Source: a virus. From it: a stretch of 22,143 nt of DNA. A program made the translations under genes and the position numbers. Below are positions 12,380 through 19,432 of this stretch, piece after piece. Each line of letters starts with the position of its first letter. The first letter of the stretch is position 1. The DNA is taken from IMG/VR virus record IMGVR_UViG_3300042375_001097, positions 1 to 22,143 of that record; one strand, given 5' to 3'. The notes under the pieces are model-generated. The model was not told the origin of the DNA. It did not search any database and worked only from the letters and a program-made list of their open reading frames with translations.

Positions 12380-12770
12380 CACCATCGACTGGCGCGTTCC
12401 ATCCGCGTCAGCGTGGCAGGGCAAGGAGGCGGACCTGCAAGTGGAGATCGTCACCCGGTCTCTCGCGCTCGCCTCCTCCTTCCCTGAGATTCACCTCCTC
12501 CACGCCATTCCGAACGGGGATTGGCGCGGATGGGGGACCGGGGTGAAGCTCAAAGCCCAAGGCGTCATCCCCGGCATCCCCGACCTATGTCTTCCCGTTC
12601 CCCGTGGCGAGTTCCACGGCTTCTACCTCGAACTCAAGAAAGCACGCGGAAGCGTCAAGCCCGACCAATGGGCGATGATGCACGCGCTCCACTCCCAAGG
12701 TTACTACGTCCGAGTCACCAACCACCTCGGCACCGCCATCACTCTCATTTCCGACTACCTAAAAATGTGA
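12363..12770 (+). CDS. VRR-NUC domain nuclease (135 aa)
   Basis: A stand-alone VRR-NUC protein of the PD-(D/E)XK superfamily, structure-specific nucleases that in phages probably act as Holliday-junction or flap endonucleases. Visible motifs: HAIPNGDWRG (about 48-56), GVIPGIPDLCLPV (67-79, catalytic Asp), FYLELKKARG (87-96, the E-x-K core) and QWAMMHALHSQGYYV with the conserved Gln102. The start is taken as ATG 12363 (17-base overlap with the upstream gene); ATG 12330 would give eleven more residues and cannot be excluded. Its TGA overlaps a GTG start downstream. Confidence 0.82.
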   Translation: MPTLRDTIDWRVPSASAWQGKEADLQVEIVTRSLALASSFPEIHLLHAIPNGDWRGWGTGVKLKAQGVIPGIPDLCLPVPRGEFHGFYLELKKARGSVKPDQWAMMHALHSQGYYVRVTNHLGTAITLISDYLKM

Positions 12771-12967
12771 AAATCACCCTCACGGACAAGGCTTATGAAC
12801 TCACCAAGATGAAGAGACCTGCCGCAAATCCACCGACAACGACAACGACAATCATCGGCCATGGATGGTCTGAATCCAAGGGGATGAATTATGATGACTT
12901 CGACCGCTTCCAAACCAAATACCATGGCATCCCCGAACACCTCATTGAAGCAAACGACCATGACTGA
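12767..12967 (+). CDS. Hypothetical small protein, GTG start (66 aa)
   Basis: It starts with GTG 12767, which overlaps the TGA of the nuclease gene (GTGA), and ends at 12967, overlapping the next start at 12960. The 66-residue product has a basic first half (ITLTDKAYELTKMKRP), a run of Thr (PPTTTTTII) and an aromatic/charged second half (MNYDDFDRFQTKYHG). No ATG alternative of similar length exists. Function unknown. From here to about 15240 the base composition is visibly less GC-rich than upstream. Confidence 0.45.
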   Translation: MKITLTDKAYELTKMKRPAANPPTTTTTIIGHGWSESKGMNYDDFDRFQTKYHGIPEHLIEANDHD

Positions 12968-13283
12968 CATTGATTTATTTGCGGGCTTTGACCCCGATGA
13001 TTACGAACTCATAACGATGGATGGCTATCACGACTGCATCGTCGGAATCGTCGAACAGTTTGGACGCCCGCCCATCGTCTGCTACGACAAGGCGAAGGTG
13101 CTGGAAAAACTGGTGAATGACGGATGCTCGGAAGAAGAAGCGGACGAGTTCTGGTCCTTCAACCAAATCGGCGCTTGGGCGGGCGATACCACGCCGTGCT
13201 TTATCTCACTGAACGGCCAATCTTATTATCCTGCTAACGCAATAGGCCATCCGACCGGAGAGAAAGGAACCGAAAATGAGTAA
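12960..13283 (+). CDS. Conserved phage protein of the SEEEA-x-E-x-FN-x-GAW type (107 aa)
   Basis: Residues 35-85 (VCYDKAKVLEKLVNDGCSEE, then EADEFWSFNQIGAWAGD) match a small protein found in many phages, with a conserved YD-x-x-K-V, SEEEA and FN-x-x-GAW-x-G-x-x-TP pattern and no assigned function. ATG 12960 is chosen because AAACGACC precedes it, as at the left-arm starts; the gene overlaps its upstream neighbour by 8 bases and the helicase start by 8 bases. Soluble and acidic. Confidence 0.7.
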   Translation: MTDIDLFAGFDPDDYELITMDGYHDCIVGIVEQFGRPPIVCYDKAKVLEKLVNDGCSEEEADEFWSFNQIGAWAGDTTPCFISLNGQSYYPANAIGHPTGEKGTENE

Positions 13284-14451
13284 TCAACAGCAAAGCTTCA
13301 CCGGGTCGGATGCGCCGACTTGTTCATTTTCTTCATCTTCTGCGGATGAGATGACATTGCGAGGCTATCAATCTTCCATCGTTAGCGAGACGCTGACAGC
13401 ACTTGAAACACATTCCCGCGTCGTTGTGGCATGTCCTACCGGATCAGGCAAAACAGTGATCGCAATCCATGGACTACTGCCGAAGCTACCCGGCAAGACA
13501 GCATGGGTGACGCACCGGAAGGAACTAGCAAAGCAAGCCCGCGAATACGGGCGAACCCTCGACGTGTTCATGGCACAAGGGGAAATCACTGGCGAATATG
13601 ATACAATCATCATCGACGAGGGCCACCACGTCTGCGCCGCTCAGTATCGAAAAATCCTTGCTGGCTACCCCTCCGCTAAAATCATCGCGCTGACGGCAAC
13701 ACCCTACCGGCTCGACGGCGTGGGGCTTGGATCGTGTGGCTTCTCTCGGATCGTCCATGGTCCTGATACCTACGACCTGACGGAAGATGGAACACTCTGC
13801 CGCGCTCGGGTCTATATCCCGCGCTCGGAACACACGGCGGCATGGTCGCCGGATGCCGCCGCAAGGCGGATCATCCAAACAGCATTCACGAAGGGAATCG
13901 TCTTCTGCCGATCCGTGCCAGAAGCGCAAGAACTGGCGCAACTTCTGACGGATGCTGGAATCAAGGCCGCAAGCATCGACGGCGCAACCGACCCGAAAAA
14001 ACGGGCGAAACTCTTCCGCAGCTTCGCCAAGGGTAAGCTCAAGATCATGTGTAATCACACCATCTTCACGGAAGGCGTGGACGTGCCAAATGTGGATCTG
14101 GTGGTCTTAAATCGCCACACACTGAGCCGCTGCCTCTGGAAACAGATGATCGGGCGCGGAACGCGGAACGCCCTTGGCAAGACAGAATGCACGGTGCTAG
14201 ACCTCGCTGGAAACGGCGTGCTGCATGGCTCAATCTACGACAGGGAAATCTATGATCTCAACGGCAAGGTGGAATCCACCGAATCCCGAACACTCACACC
14301 AAGCGCGGCCTCTGATGAGGCTGAAAAATACGAACACAACCAAGGAGAGGAACTAAAAGAATGGAAACCACAACCGAAACCAATCAGACTGATCGAGAGC
14401 TTACATCGACTGAAATCCAAATCGCCATTGCACAGATTGAGGACCGCTTGA
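13276..14451 (+). CDS. SF2 DEAD/DEAH-type helicase, first of two (391 aa)
   Basis: A nucleic-acid-dependent ATPase. Motif I CPTGSGKT (residues 53-60), Ia VTHRKELAKQ (78-87), II IIDEGHH (112-118), III LTATPYR (139-145), V FTEGVDVPNV (264-273) and VI KQMIGRGTRN (289-298). It is shorter than the second helicase at 15295, has DEGH instead of DEAH, and lacks that gene's long C-terminal region. An AAAGGA sequence seven bases before ATG 13276 is a proper Shine-Dalgarno, uncommon in this window. Composition is lower in GC and uses more A/T-ending codons than neighbours, suggesting a separate origin. Confidence 0.85.
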   Translation: MSNQQQSFTGSDAPTCSFSSSSADEMTLRGYQSSIVSETLTALETHSRVVVACPTGSGKTVIAIHGLLPKLPGKTAWVTHRKELAKQAREYGRTLDVFMAQGEITGEYDTIIIDEGHHVCAAQYRKILAGYPSAKIIALTATPYRLDGVGLGSCGFSRIVHGPDTYDLTEDGTLCRARVYIPRSEHTAAWSPDAAARRIIQTAFTKGIVFCRSVPEAQELAQLLTDAGIKAASIDGATDPKKRAKLFRSFAKGKLKIMCNHTIFTEGVDVPNVDLVVLNRHTLSRCLWKQMIGRGTRNALGKTECTVLDLAGNGVLHGSIYDREIYDLNGKVESTESRTLTPSAASDEAEKYEHNQGEELKEWKPQPKPIRLIESLHRLKSKSPLHRLRTA

Positions 14452-14867
14452 TGCGTGTCGCCAAGGCGCAAAGCGAGCTTGCGGAGATCGCCGAAGGCGA
14501 TGATGAAAAGGAGTTCGCGGCGAAGCTGCGGACGAAATACGACATTCCCGAAGGGATTCATCTATTCTTTGAAGGCGTGGACGCCGCGCTGACAAAGGAC
14601 AATGTCAAAATCTGCAAGCCTCACCTCGCCGCGTTCGTGAAGGGTAAGCTGACGGAAAACTCGTTCTCTGATCTGGTCTTCTTCTTCGAGGAGTGCGCCG
14701 AATGTGATTACGGCTGGATACTGGTAGAGCGTCCAATGGGGTTCTATGACCAACCCAGCCGCGAGGATATGGACGCCGTGATTGCGGAGATGGAATCCAT
14801 CGGCACGCGCTCACGCTCGAAAAACACGAAACTGCCCCGAATAGCGGGTGTCTTTTCTTCCAAATGA
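14361..14867 (+). CDS. Hypothetical protein (168 aa; alternative start at 14451)
   Basis: Unrecognised soluble protein with an N-terminal helix (ELTSTEIQIAIAQIEDRLMR) and a domain containing DIPEGIHLFFEGVDA and FFFEECAECDYGWILVERP; the basic tail is TRSRSKNTKLPR. ATG 14361 overlaps the helicase end by 91 bases in another frame and has GGAGAGG upstream as Shine-Dalgarno. ATG 14451 overlaps the helicase TGA by one base (TGATG), the usual coupled arrangement, and would give 138 residues. Both are plausible. It is likely a partner of the helicase by proximity. Confidence 0.6.
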   Translation: METTTETNQTDRELTSTEIQIAIAQIEDRLMRVAKAQSELAEIAEGDDEKEFAAKLRTKYDIPEGIHLFFEGVDAALTKDNVKICKPHLAAFVKGKLTENSFSDLVFFFEECAECDYGWILVERPMGFYDQPSREDMDAVIAEMESIGTRSRSKNTKLPRIAGVFSSK

Positions 14868-14930
14868 ACGCAATAGGTGAGGCACGGGCGGACAACGCCA
14901 GCCCGCCACAAGATCAAAATCTCTAATCAC

Positions 14931-15242
14931 ATGGAAACTCCGAATCAAACCGACCCGCCCGTTGACCTCGACCGCCTTGTTCGGCTGGGGGAGGTAGTCG
15001 TGGATCACACCGACGGTTATGAGTATGCAGGGCCATTCCGCGACGGAAACGCCGCGTGGGAGTGGGTAAAACTCCAGAAAAACGCAAGGGGGCTGACAGT
15101 GGTGGCTAAAATCCGGCTACCCCTAACCGCGCCAGTCGTTGAGTGCGAACACTGCCAAGGCTCAGGCTACAAAGATGATCCCGATGCTCTCTACACCTGC
15201 CCGTCTGGCTGTCTGCCGAACACGTTATTAGACCGATCATGA
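14931..15242 (+). CDS. Hypothetical protein with a C-terminal zinc-ribbon-like motif (103 aa)
   Basis: Residues about 72-98 hold CEHCQGSGYKDD, then YTCPSGC: a C-x2-C-x-G-x-G pattern followed by a second Cys pair, like one zinc site of DnaJ-type or small phage zinc ribbons. The N-terminal part is β-rich and unrecognised. ATG 14931 is chosen over in-frame 14877 because METPNQT… resembles the neighbouring gene's METTTETNQTD start, and the 5' extension is basic and uncharacteristic. Its TGA overlaps a short ORF that leads into the second helicase. Confidence 0.6.
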   Translation: METPNQTDPPVDLDRLVRLGEVVVDHTDGYEYAGPFRDGNAAWEWVKLQKNARGLTVVAKIRLPLTAPVVECEHCQGSGYKDDPDALYTCPSGCLPNTLLDRS

Positions 15243-15298
15243 CAAACTGCCGAAAACAACGCGCCGAGCACAAGCGGCTGAGAATGAATACCCCATGA
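15239..15298 (+). CDS. Possible 19-residue relay ORF before the second helicase
   Basis: ATG 15239 overlaps the preceding TGA (ATGA), and the TGA at 15296-15298 overlaps the helicase ATG (ATGA). The peptide is MTNCRKQRAEHKRLRMNTP, highly basic. Such a mini-ORF could carry ribosomes across the 52-base gap and couple helicase translation to upstream genes. It may be chance; there is no other support. Confidence 0.3.
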   Translation: MTNCRKQRAEHKRLRMNTP

Positions 15299-16806
15299 AC
15301 CTCCGCCCCTACCAGAACGACTTCGTCTCCGGCGTCGCCCAAGGCTTCCACGCCGGATTCCGCAGGCAGCTCGGCGTCCTGCCGACAGGAGGCGGCAAGA
15401 CGATCGTTTTCGCCAAGATCGCCCAGCGATTCCACGAGAAGCGCGGCGAGCGCACGCTGATCCTCGCCCACCGGGAGGAACTCATCGACCAAGCGGCGGC
15501 GAAAGTCCAGATGGCGACGGGCCTGATCCCCACCGTCGAAAAGGCGAACCGCCACGCTGACAGAACATCAACCATCGTCGTCGCCAGCATCCAGACGATG
15601 CAGGGCGACCGGCTCGCCACTTGGCCGAAGGATCACTTCGGCCTGATCGTCTGCGACGAGGCCCACCACGTCCTCGCCGACCAGTGGCAGACCACCCTCA
15701 ACCATTTCGACGCCCGCGTCCTCGGCGTGACCGCCACGCCTGATAGAGGCGACAAGAAATCCCTCGCCAAGTATTTCGACAACCTCGCCTACGAGATCGG
15801 AATGATGAAGCTCATCGAAGACGACCACCTCTCCAAGGTTGCCGTCCGATCGGTGCCGCTCCAGATCGACCTCGCCGATGTGAGCTCCACCGGCGGCGAC
15901 TACGACGCCACCCAGCTCGACGCCGCCATCACGCCCTACCTCAAGCAGATCGCTGAGTTCATCGCCCGCGAGTGCGGCGACCGCAAGCGCATAGTCGCCT
16001 TCCTGCCGCTCATCGCCACGTCTCAGCGGTTCGTGGACGAGTGCCGCAAGGCCGGAATCGACGCCCGCCACATCGACGGCAAGAGCGACGACCGCAAGGA
16101 GATCCTCGACGACTACTCGAAGGGAAAATTCCGCTTGCTCTCGAATGCCATGCTGCTCACCGAGGGCTGGGACGAGCCGGGGGTGGATTGCCTCCTCGTC
16201 CTCCGCCCCACCCGCTCCCGCGCCCTCTACGCGCAAATGGTCGGACGCGGCACCCGGCTTTCCCCCGGCAAGAAGAACCTCCTGCTTCTCGACTTCCTCT
16301 GGGCGCACGAGAAGCACGACCTGATGAAGCCCGCATCCCTCGTGGCGAACACCAAGGAGGAGGAGGCGCTCATCACCAAGGCGCTCGCCGAGGGCGACGA
16401 CAAAGACCTCGGCGAAGCCATCATCGACGCCGCTGCCGAGCGCGAAGCCGCCCTCATCCGCGAGATCGCCGCCAACGCCGCCAAGAAGGAACGCTTCATC
16501 TCCCTCGAACACGTCGGCACCCTCCTGAAGGACCAGAAGATGAAGGACTACTCGCCCATCTTCGGCTGGGAGAAAACTCCCGCCACCGAGGGCCAGAAGC
16601 GCGTGCTCGATAAATTCGGCCTGAAGTGCGAAACGAAAGGCGAAGCGTCGATGGTGATGAACCGCCTGTTCGACCGCTCCCGCGCCAAAATGGCGACGAT
16701 CAAGCAGCTCCAATGGCTCGTCCGGATGAAGCACCCGTCGCCGGAGACCGCTACTTTTCAAGAAGCGAAAGATTTCCTCGACGCGAAGTGGAAAAAGACG
16801 GCGTGA
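15295..16806 (+). CDS. SF2 DEAH helicase, second of two (503 aa)
   Basis: Motif Q-like LRPYQNDFV (3-11), I LPTGGGKT (29-36), Ia LAHREELIDQ (57-66), II VCDEAHH (119-125), III VTATPDR (145-151), V LTEGWDEPGVD (288-298) and VI QMVGRGTR (314-321). The C-terminal 170 residues, Ala/Glu/Lys-rich and helical, end in MATIKQLQWLVRMKHPSPE, a module often seen at the ends of phage helicases of this type. It is likely a replication or recombination helicase. GC-rich codon use is typical of the phage backbone. The junction element occurs inside the gene at 15557-15573, and another follows its stop. Confidence 0.88.
   Translation: MNLRPYQNDFVSGVAQGFHAGFRRQLGVLPTGGGKTIVFAKIAQRFHEKRGERTLILAHREELIDQAAAKVQMATGLIPTVEKANRHADRTSTIVVASIQTMQGDRLATWPKDHFGLIVCDEAHHVLADQWQTTLNHFDARVLGVTATPDRGDKKSLAKYFDNLAYEIGMMKLIEDDHLSKVAVRSVPLQIDLADVSSTGGDYDATQLDAAITPYLKQIAEFIARECGDRKRIVAFLPLIATSQRFVDECRKAGIDARHIDGKSDDRKEILDDYSKGKFRLLSNAMLLTEGWDEPGVDCLLVLRPTRSRALYAQMVGRGTRLSPGKKNLLLLDFLWAHEKHDLMKPASLVANTKEEEALITKALAEGDDKDLGEAIIDAAAEREAALIREIAANAAKKERFISLEHVGTLLKDQKMKDYSPIFGWEKTPATEGQKRVLDKFGLKCETKGEASMVMNRLFDRSRAKMATIKQLQWLVRMKHPSPETATFQEAKDFLDAKWKKTA
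15557..15573 (+). promoter_or_regulatory. Junction element copy inside the helicase coding sequence
   Basis: CTGACAGAACATCAACC, identical over 17 bases to 1504-1520. It is read in frame as Ala-Asp-Arg-Thr-Ser-Thr with AGA, ACA and TCA codons, while neighbouring codons for these residues are mostly CGC, ACC and TCC. Confidence 0.45.
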
Positions 16807-16817
16807 TCGCACCCGCA

Positions 16818-16828
16818 CAGAACATCAA
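16818..16828 (+). promoter_or_regulatory. Recurrent junction element before the primase-helicase gene
   Basis: CAGAACATCAA begins 12 bases after the helicase stop and ends 9 bases before ATG 16838, whose immediate leader is AAAAGACC. Confidence 0.5.
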
Positions 16829-16837
16829 GAAAAGACC

Positions 16838-18997
16838 ATGACCAACGACCCCTACGCCGCCGACATCCTTGAACGCCTCAACTCCCGCGTGGAGGAGGTT
16901 TGCAAACATCTCCTGCCGGGAGGGAAACGCCGGGGAACCGGATACTTCGCCGGGGGCGTCTCCGGCGAGACCGGGAAATCCTTGGAGGTCGAGTTGCAAG
17001 GGACGAAGGTCGGACTCTTCCATGACCGGGCGGCGAGCGAAAGTGGAAGCCTCCTGAAGCTCTGGATGATGAACCGTGGCATCCGCTTCCCTGACGCGCT
17101 CGACGAGGCTGCGGACTTCCTTGGCATCCCGCGCCGGGAGAGGACGAAAGCCCCGTCCAAACGCCTCAACCCGTCCAGCTTTGAATACAGCGCCCCCACG
17201 GAAACCCACCTCACGAAACCGGATGCGATACCAGAGAACGACCCCATGCCGATGCCGCCGGAGACCCCGACCAAGATCGACTGGGATTCCTGCCTGATGG
17301 ACTTCACCGAGAAGCACGCCGACGAGGTCTGCAAGGCCCGTGGATACTCGCCCCACTTTGTCGATTGGCTTCACGAGCAGGAGGCGATCGGCATTCACAA
17401 GGGCTGCGTCGCCTTCCCCGTCCACGACGACAAGGGCGAGGTCGTCCGCATCCACTTCAAGGGGCGGGACCACTGGCAATACTATCCAAAAGGCGGCGAG
17501 ACCGCCCCGCTCCTCGTCGGCGCTCCCATCGCCCACGCGGCGGAGGTGCTCGCCTTCGAGTCGCAGTGGGATGCCTTCGCCATGCTCGACAAGCTGGGTG
17601 CTCATCTGGCGGACAACGCCAACAAGTATTGCGCCTTCATCACCCGGGGCGCATCCACCAATACCAACCTCTCCAAGCTCGCCGTCCCCAAGCTCATCGC
17701 CTGTCCGCAGAACGACCCGCCGGAGAAAGCCAGCAAGACCACCGGGCGCACCCCGGCGGAAGAGTGGCTGTTCCGGATCCAGGGTTCCAAGCACAAGTCC
17801 ACAGCGTTCTCCGTCTTCGACACCCCGCCCCAGCACAAGGACGCGAACGACTGGATCCGCGCCGACCAGCCGACCTCGGAACAAGTCATCGCCCTGTTTT
17901 CGGATGCGAAGAACCCGCTCCTCAAGTCGGTCATGTCCGCCGCCGAGCTGATTGAGATCGGTGCGAGCATGCAGGATGACCCGGATTCCCTCATCGGCCA
18001 TGAGCGCCGATTCCTTGGCAAGGGCGGCTCCATGCTATTCATCGGCCCGTCCGGTATCGGCAAGTCCACCCTGATGACATCGTTCCTCTGCCATGCCGCC
18101 GCAGGCATCCCGTGGAACGGCATCAAGTTCCGCCGCCCGCTCCGCGTCCTCGCCATCCAAGCGGAGAACGACCAAGGCGACCTTTCAGAGATGATGACTG
18201 GGATTTTCCGCGACACGTCGATCACGAACCAATTCGGCAAGCCGGGACTCCGCCTGCTCAGAACCAACCTGCTCTTCAACAATCTCACCGACAAGACCGG
18301 GCCGGAATTCGTCAACCACCTCGAACAGATGGTGCGCGGGCTAGAAATCGACCTCGTCTGCATCGACCCGCTCCTCTCCTACGTCGGCGACGACATTTCA
18401 CTCCAGAAGGTCGCCTCCAATTTCCTCCGCCACAACTTGCTTCCGGTCATGAAAAGCACCGGGGTCATGGTGACGATCGTCCACCACACCGGCAAACCGC
18501 CCAAGGAGAAGACCAAGCAGACCAACGCCGAGCTGTCTTACAGCGGACTCGGATCGTCCGAACTCGTCAACTGGGCGCGGGCGGTCTGCTGCATCGTCCC
18601 CACCGACGAGGAGGGCATCTTCGAGTTCCGCATCACCAAACGCGGGAGCCGCGCCGGGATGATCGACCAGTTCACCGGCGAGCGCACCGACAAGATCCAC
18701 ATTTGCCACAACGCCACCGGCGAGGGCATCTTCTGGAAACAGATCCAATACGAAGCGCAGGAACCCGAGCCGAAATCCTACGGCAAGGGGAAGGGCGGAG
18801 CGCCCCAAGGGAGGCGGATCAACACCTCCGAATACCTCCACCTTATCCCGAAACGAGTCGCCAACGGCGAGCTTGCCCGCATCCTGCGCGAGGACGTGGG
18901 CATGAAGCAGGCCCAGATCGCCGCCGCCATCAAGGAGCTGCGGGCCGAGGGGCGGATCAAGGCGATGGGCGACGGGAGCTGGGAAGTTCAGGATTGA
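16838..18997 (+). CDS. Primase-helicase fusion (TOPRIM-like plus RepA/AAA_25 helicase), 719 aa
   Basis: This is the central replication protein. Residues about 25-100 resemble the N-terminal region of phage primases (VGLFHDRAASESGSLLKLW). About 185-345 is a TOPRIM-like domain (GCVAFPVHDDKGEVVRIHF, VLAFESQWDAFAML and KDANDWI). Residues 395-610 are a hexameric RecA-like helicase of RepA/AAA_25 type: Walker A FIGPSGIGKST (401-411), LAIQAENDQGDL (438-449), Walker B LVCIDPLLSYVGDD (506-519) and VTIVHHTGKP (545-554). About 650-719 is a winged-helix tail (LARILREDVGMKQAQIAAAI). It would unwind DNA and prime synthesis. No DNA polymerase gene is in this window. Leader AAAAGACC, no Shine-Dalgarno. Confidence 0.87.
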   Translation: MTNDPYAADILERLNSRVEEVCKHLLPGGKRRGTGYFAGGVSGETGKSLEVELQGTKVGLFHDRAASESGSLLKLWMMNRGIRFPDALDEAADFLGIPRRERTKAPSKRLNPSSFEYSAPTETHLTKPDAIPENDPMPMPPETPTKIDWDSCLMDFTEKHADEVCKARGYSPHFVDWLHEQEAIGIHKGCVAFPVHDDKGEVVRIHFKGRDHWQYYPKGGETAPLLVGAPIAHAAEVLAFESQWDAFAMLDKLGAHLADNANKYCAFITRGASTNTNLSKLAVPKLIACPQNDPPEKASKTTGRTPAEEWLFRIQGSKHKSTAFSVFDTPPQHKDANDWIRADQPTSEQVIALFSDAKNPLLKSVMSAAELIEIGASMQDDPDSLIGHERRFLGKGGSMLFIGPSGIGKSTLMTSFLCHAAAGIPWNGIKFRRPLRVLAIQAENDQGDLSEMMTGIFRDTSITNQFGKPGLRLLRTNLLFNNLTDKTGPEFVNHLEQMVRGLEIDLVCIDPLLSYVGDDISLQKVASNFLRHNLLPVMKSTGVMVTIVHHTGKPPKEKTKQTNAELSYSGLGSSELVNWARAVCCIVPTDEEGIFEFRITKRGSRAGMIDQFTGERTDKIHICHNATGEGIFWKQIQYEAQEPEPKSYGKGKGGAPQGRRINTSEYLHLIPKRVANGELARILREDVGMKQAQIAAAIKELRAEGRIKAMGDGSWEVQD

Positions 18998-19030
18998 CTC
19001 AGCGCGGATCATGACGGAACGTGATGCGCC

Positions 19031-19432
19031 ATGAAGAAACCGACCCTCGCCGCTTCATTTGCCGCGCTCCGCCAAAAGCACAGGCTGACCCTGCTTGCCA
19101 TCGCCAACGCCTGCGACCTCGCCGAGACCACCATCCTGAAGGTGGAGGCGGGGCGTCCGGTGCGCTGGGAGACGCTCCATCTGATTCTTTCCACCGGCTT
19201 CAAGATCCGCATCGGGACTCCTCAATACGAGGAATTCCACCGCCTGTGGCTCGTAAAGAAGGCTGAAGTGGCATCCAGCCAACCATCGGATTTCGCCAAG
19301 AAAAAACTCAGCCCTCACGCCGCAGCGGCGGTGAAAGCGTTTCGGAACATCATCCGCGACCTCGATGAGCCGACGACCCGCAAAGCAGTCATCGCTGCCG
19401 GAAACGTGGCGAAGAAGGCGCTCCTCAGTTGA
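19031..19432 (+). CDS. XRE-like helix-turn-helix regulator (133 aa)
   Basis: Residues 8-60 form a HTH_3/XRE-type DNA-binding domain: ASFAALRQKHRLTLLAIANA (helices 1-2), CDLAETTILKVEAGR (recognition helix and following turn) and WETLHLILSTGF. The second half is Lys/Ala-rich with a C-terminal helix (RKAVIAAGNVAKKALLS). It is the last gene of the rightward operon, so it may control the switch to the minus-strand late genes. ATG 19031 overlaps the stop of a 7-codon ORF (19011-19034) as ATGA. Its last 8 bases overlap the end of the convergent endolysin gene; no terminator is visible between them. Confidence 0.72.
   Translation: MKKPTLAASFAALRQKHRLTLLAIANACDLAETTILKVEAGRPVRWETLHLILSTGFKIRIGTPQYEEFHRLWLVKKAEVASSQPSDFAKKKLSPHAAAAVKAFRNIIRDLDEPTTRKAVIAAGNVAKKALLS

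Noticed and set aside
15568-18001. Two minus-strand open frames of 416 codons each
   Set aside because: They lie opposite the second helicase and the primase-helicase, show no domain motif, and arise from GC-rich codon structure.
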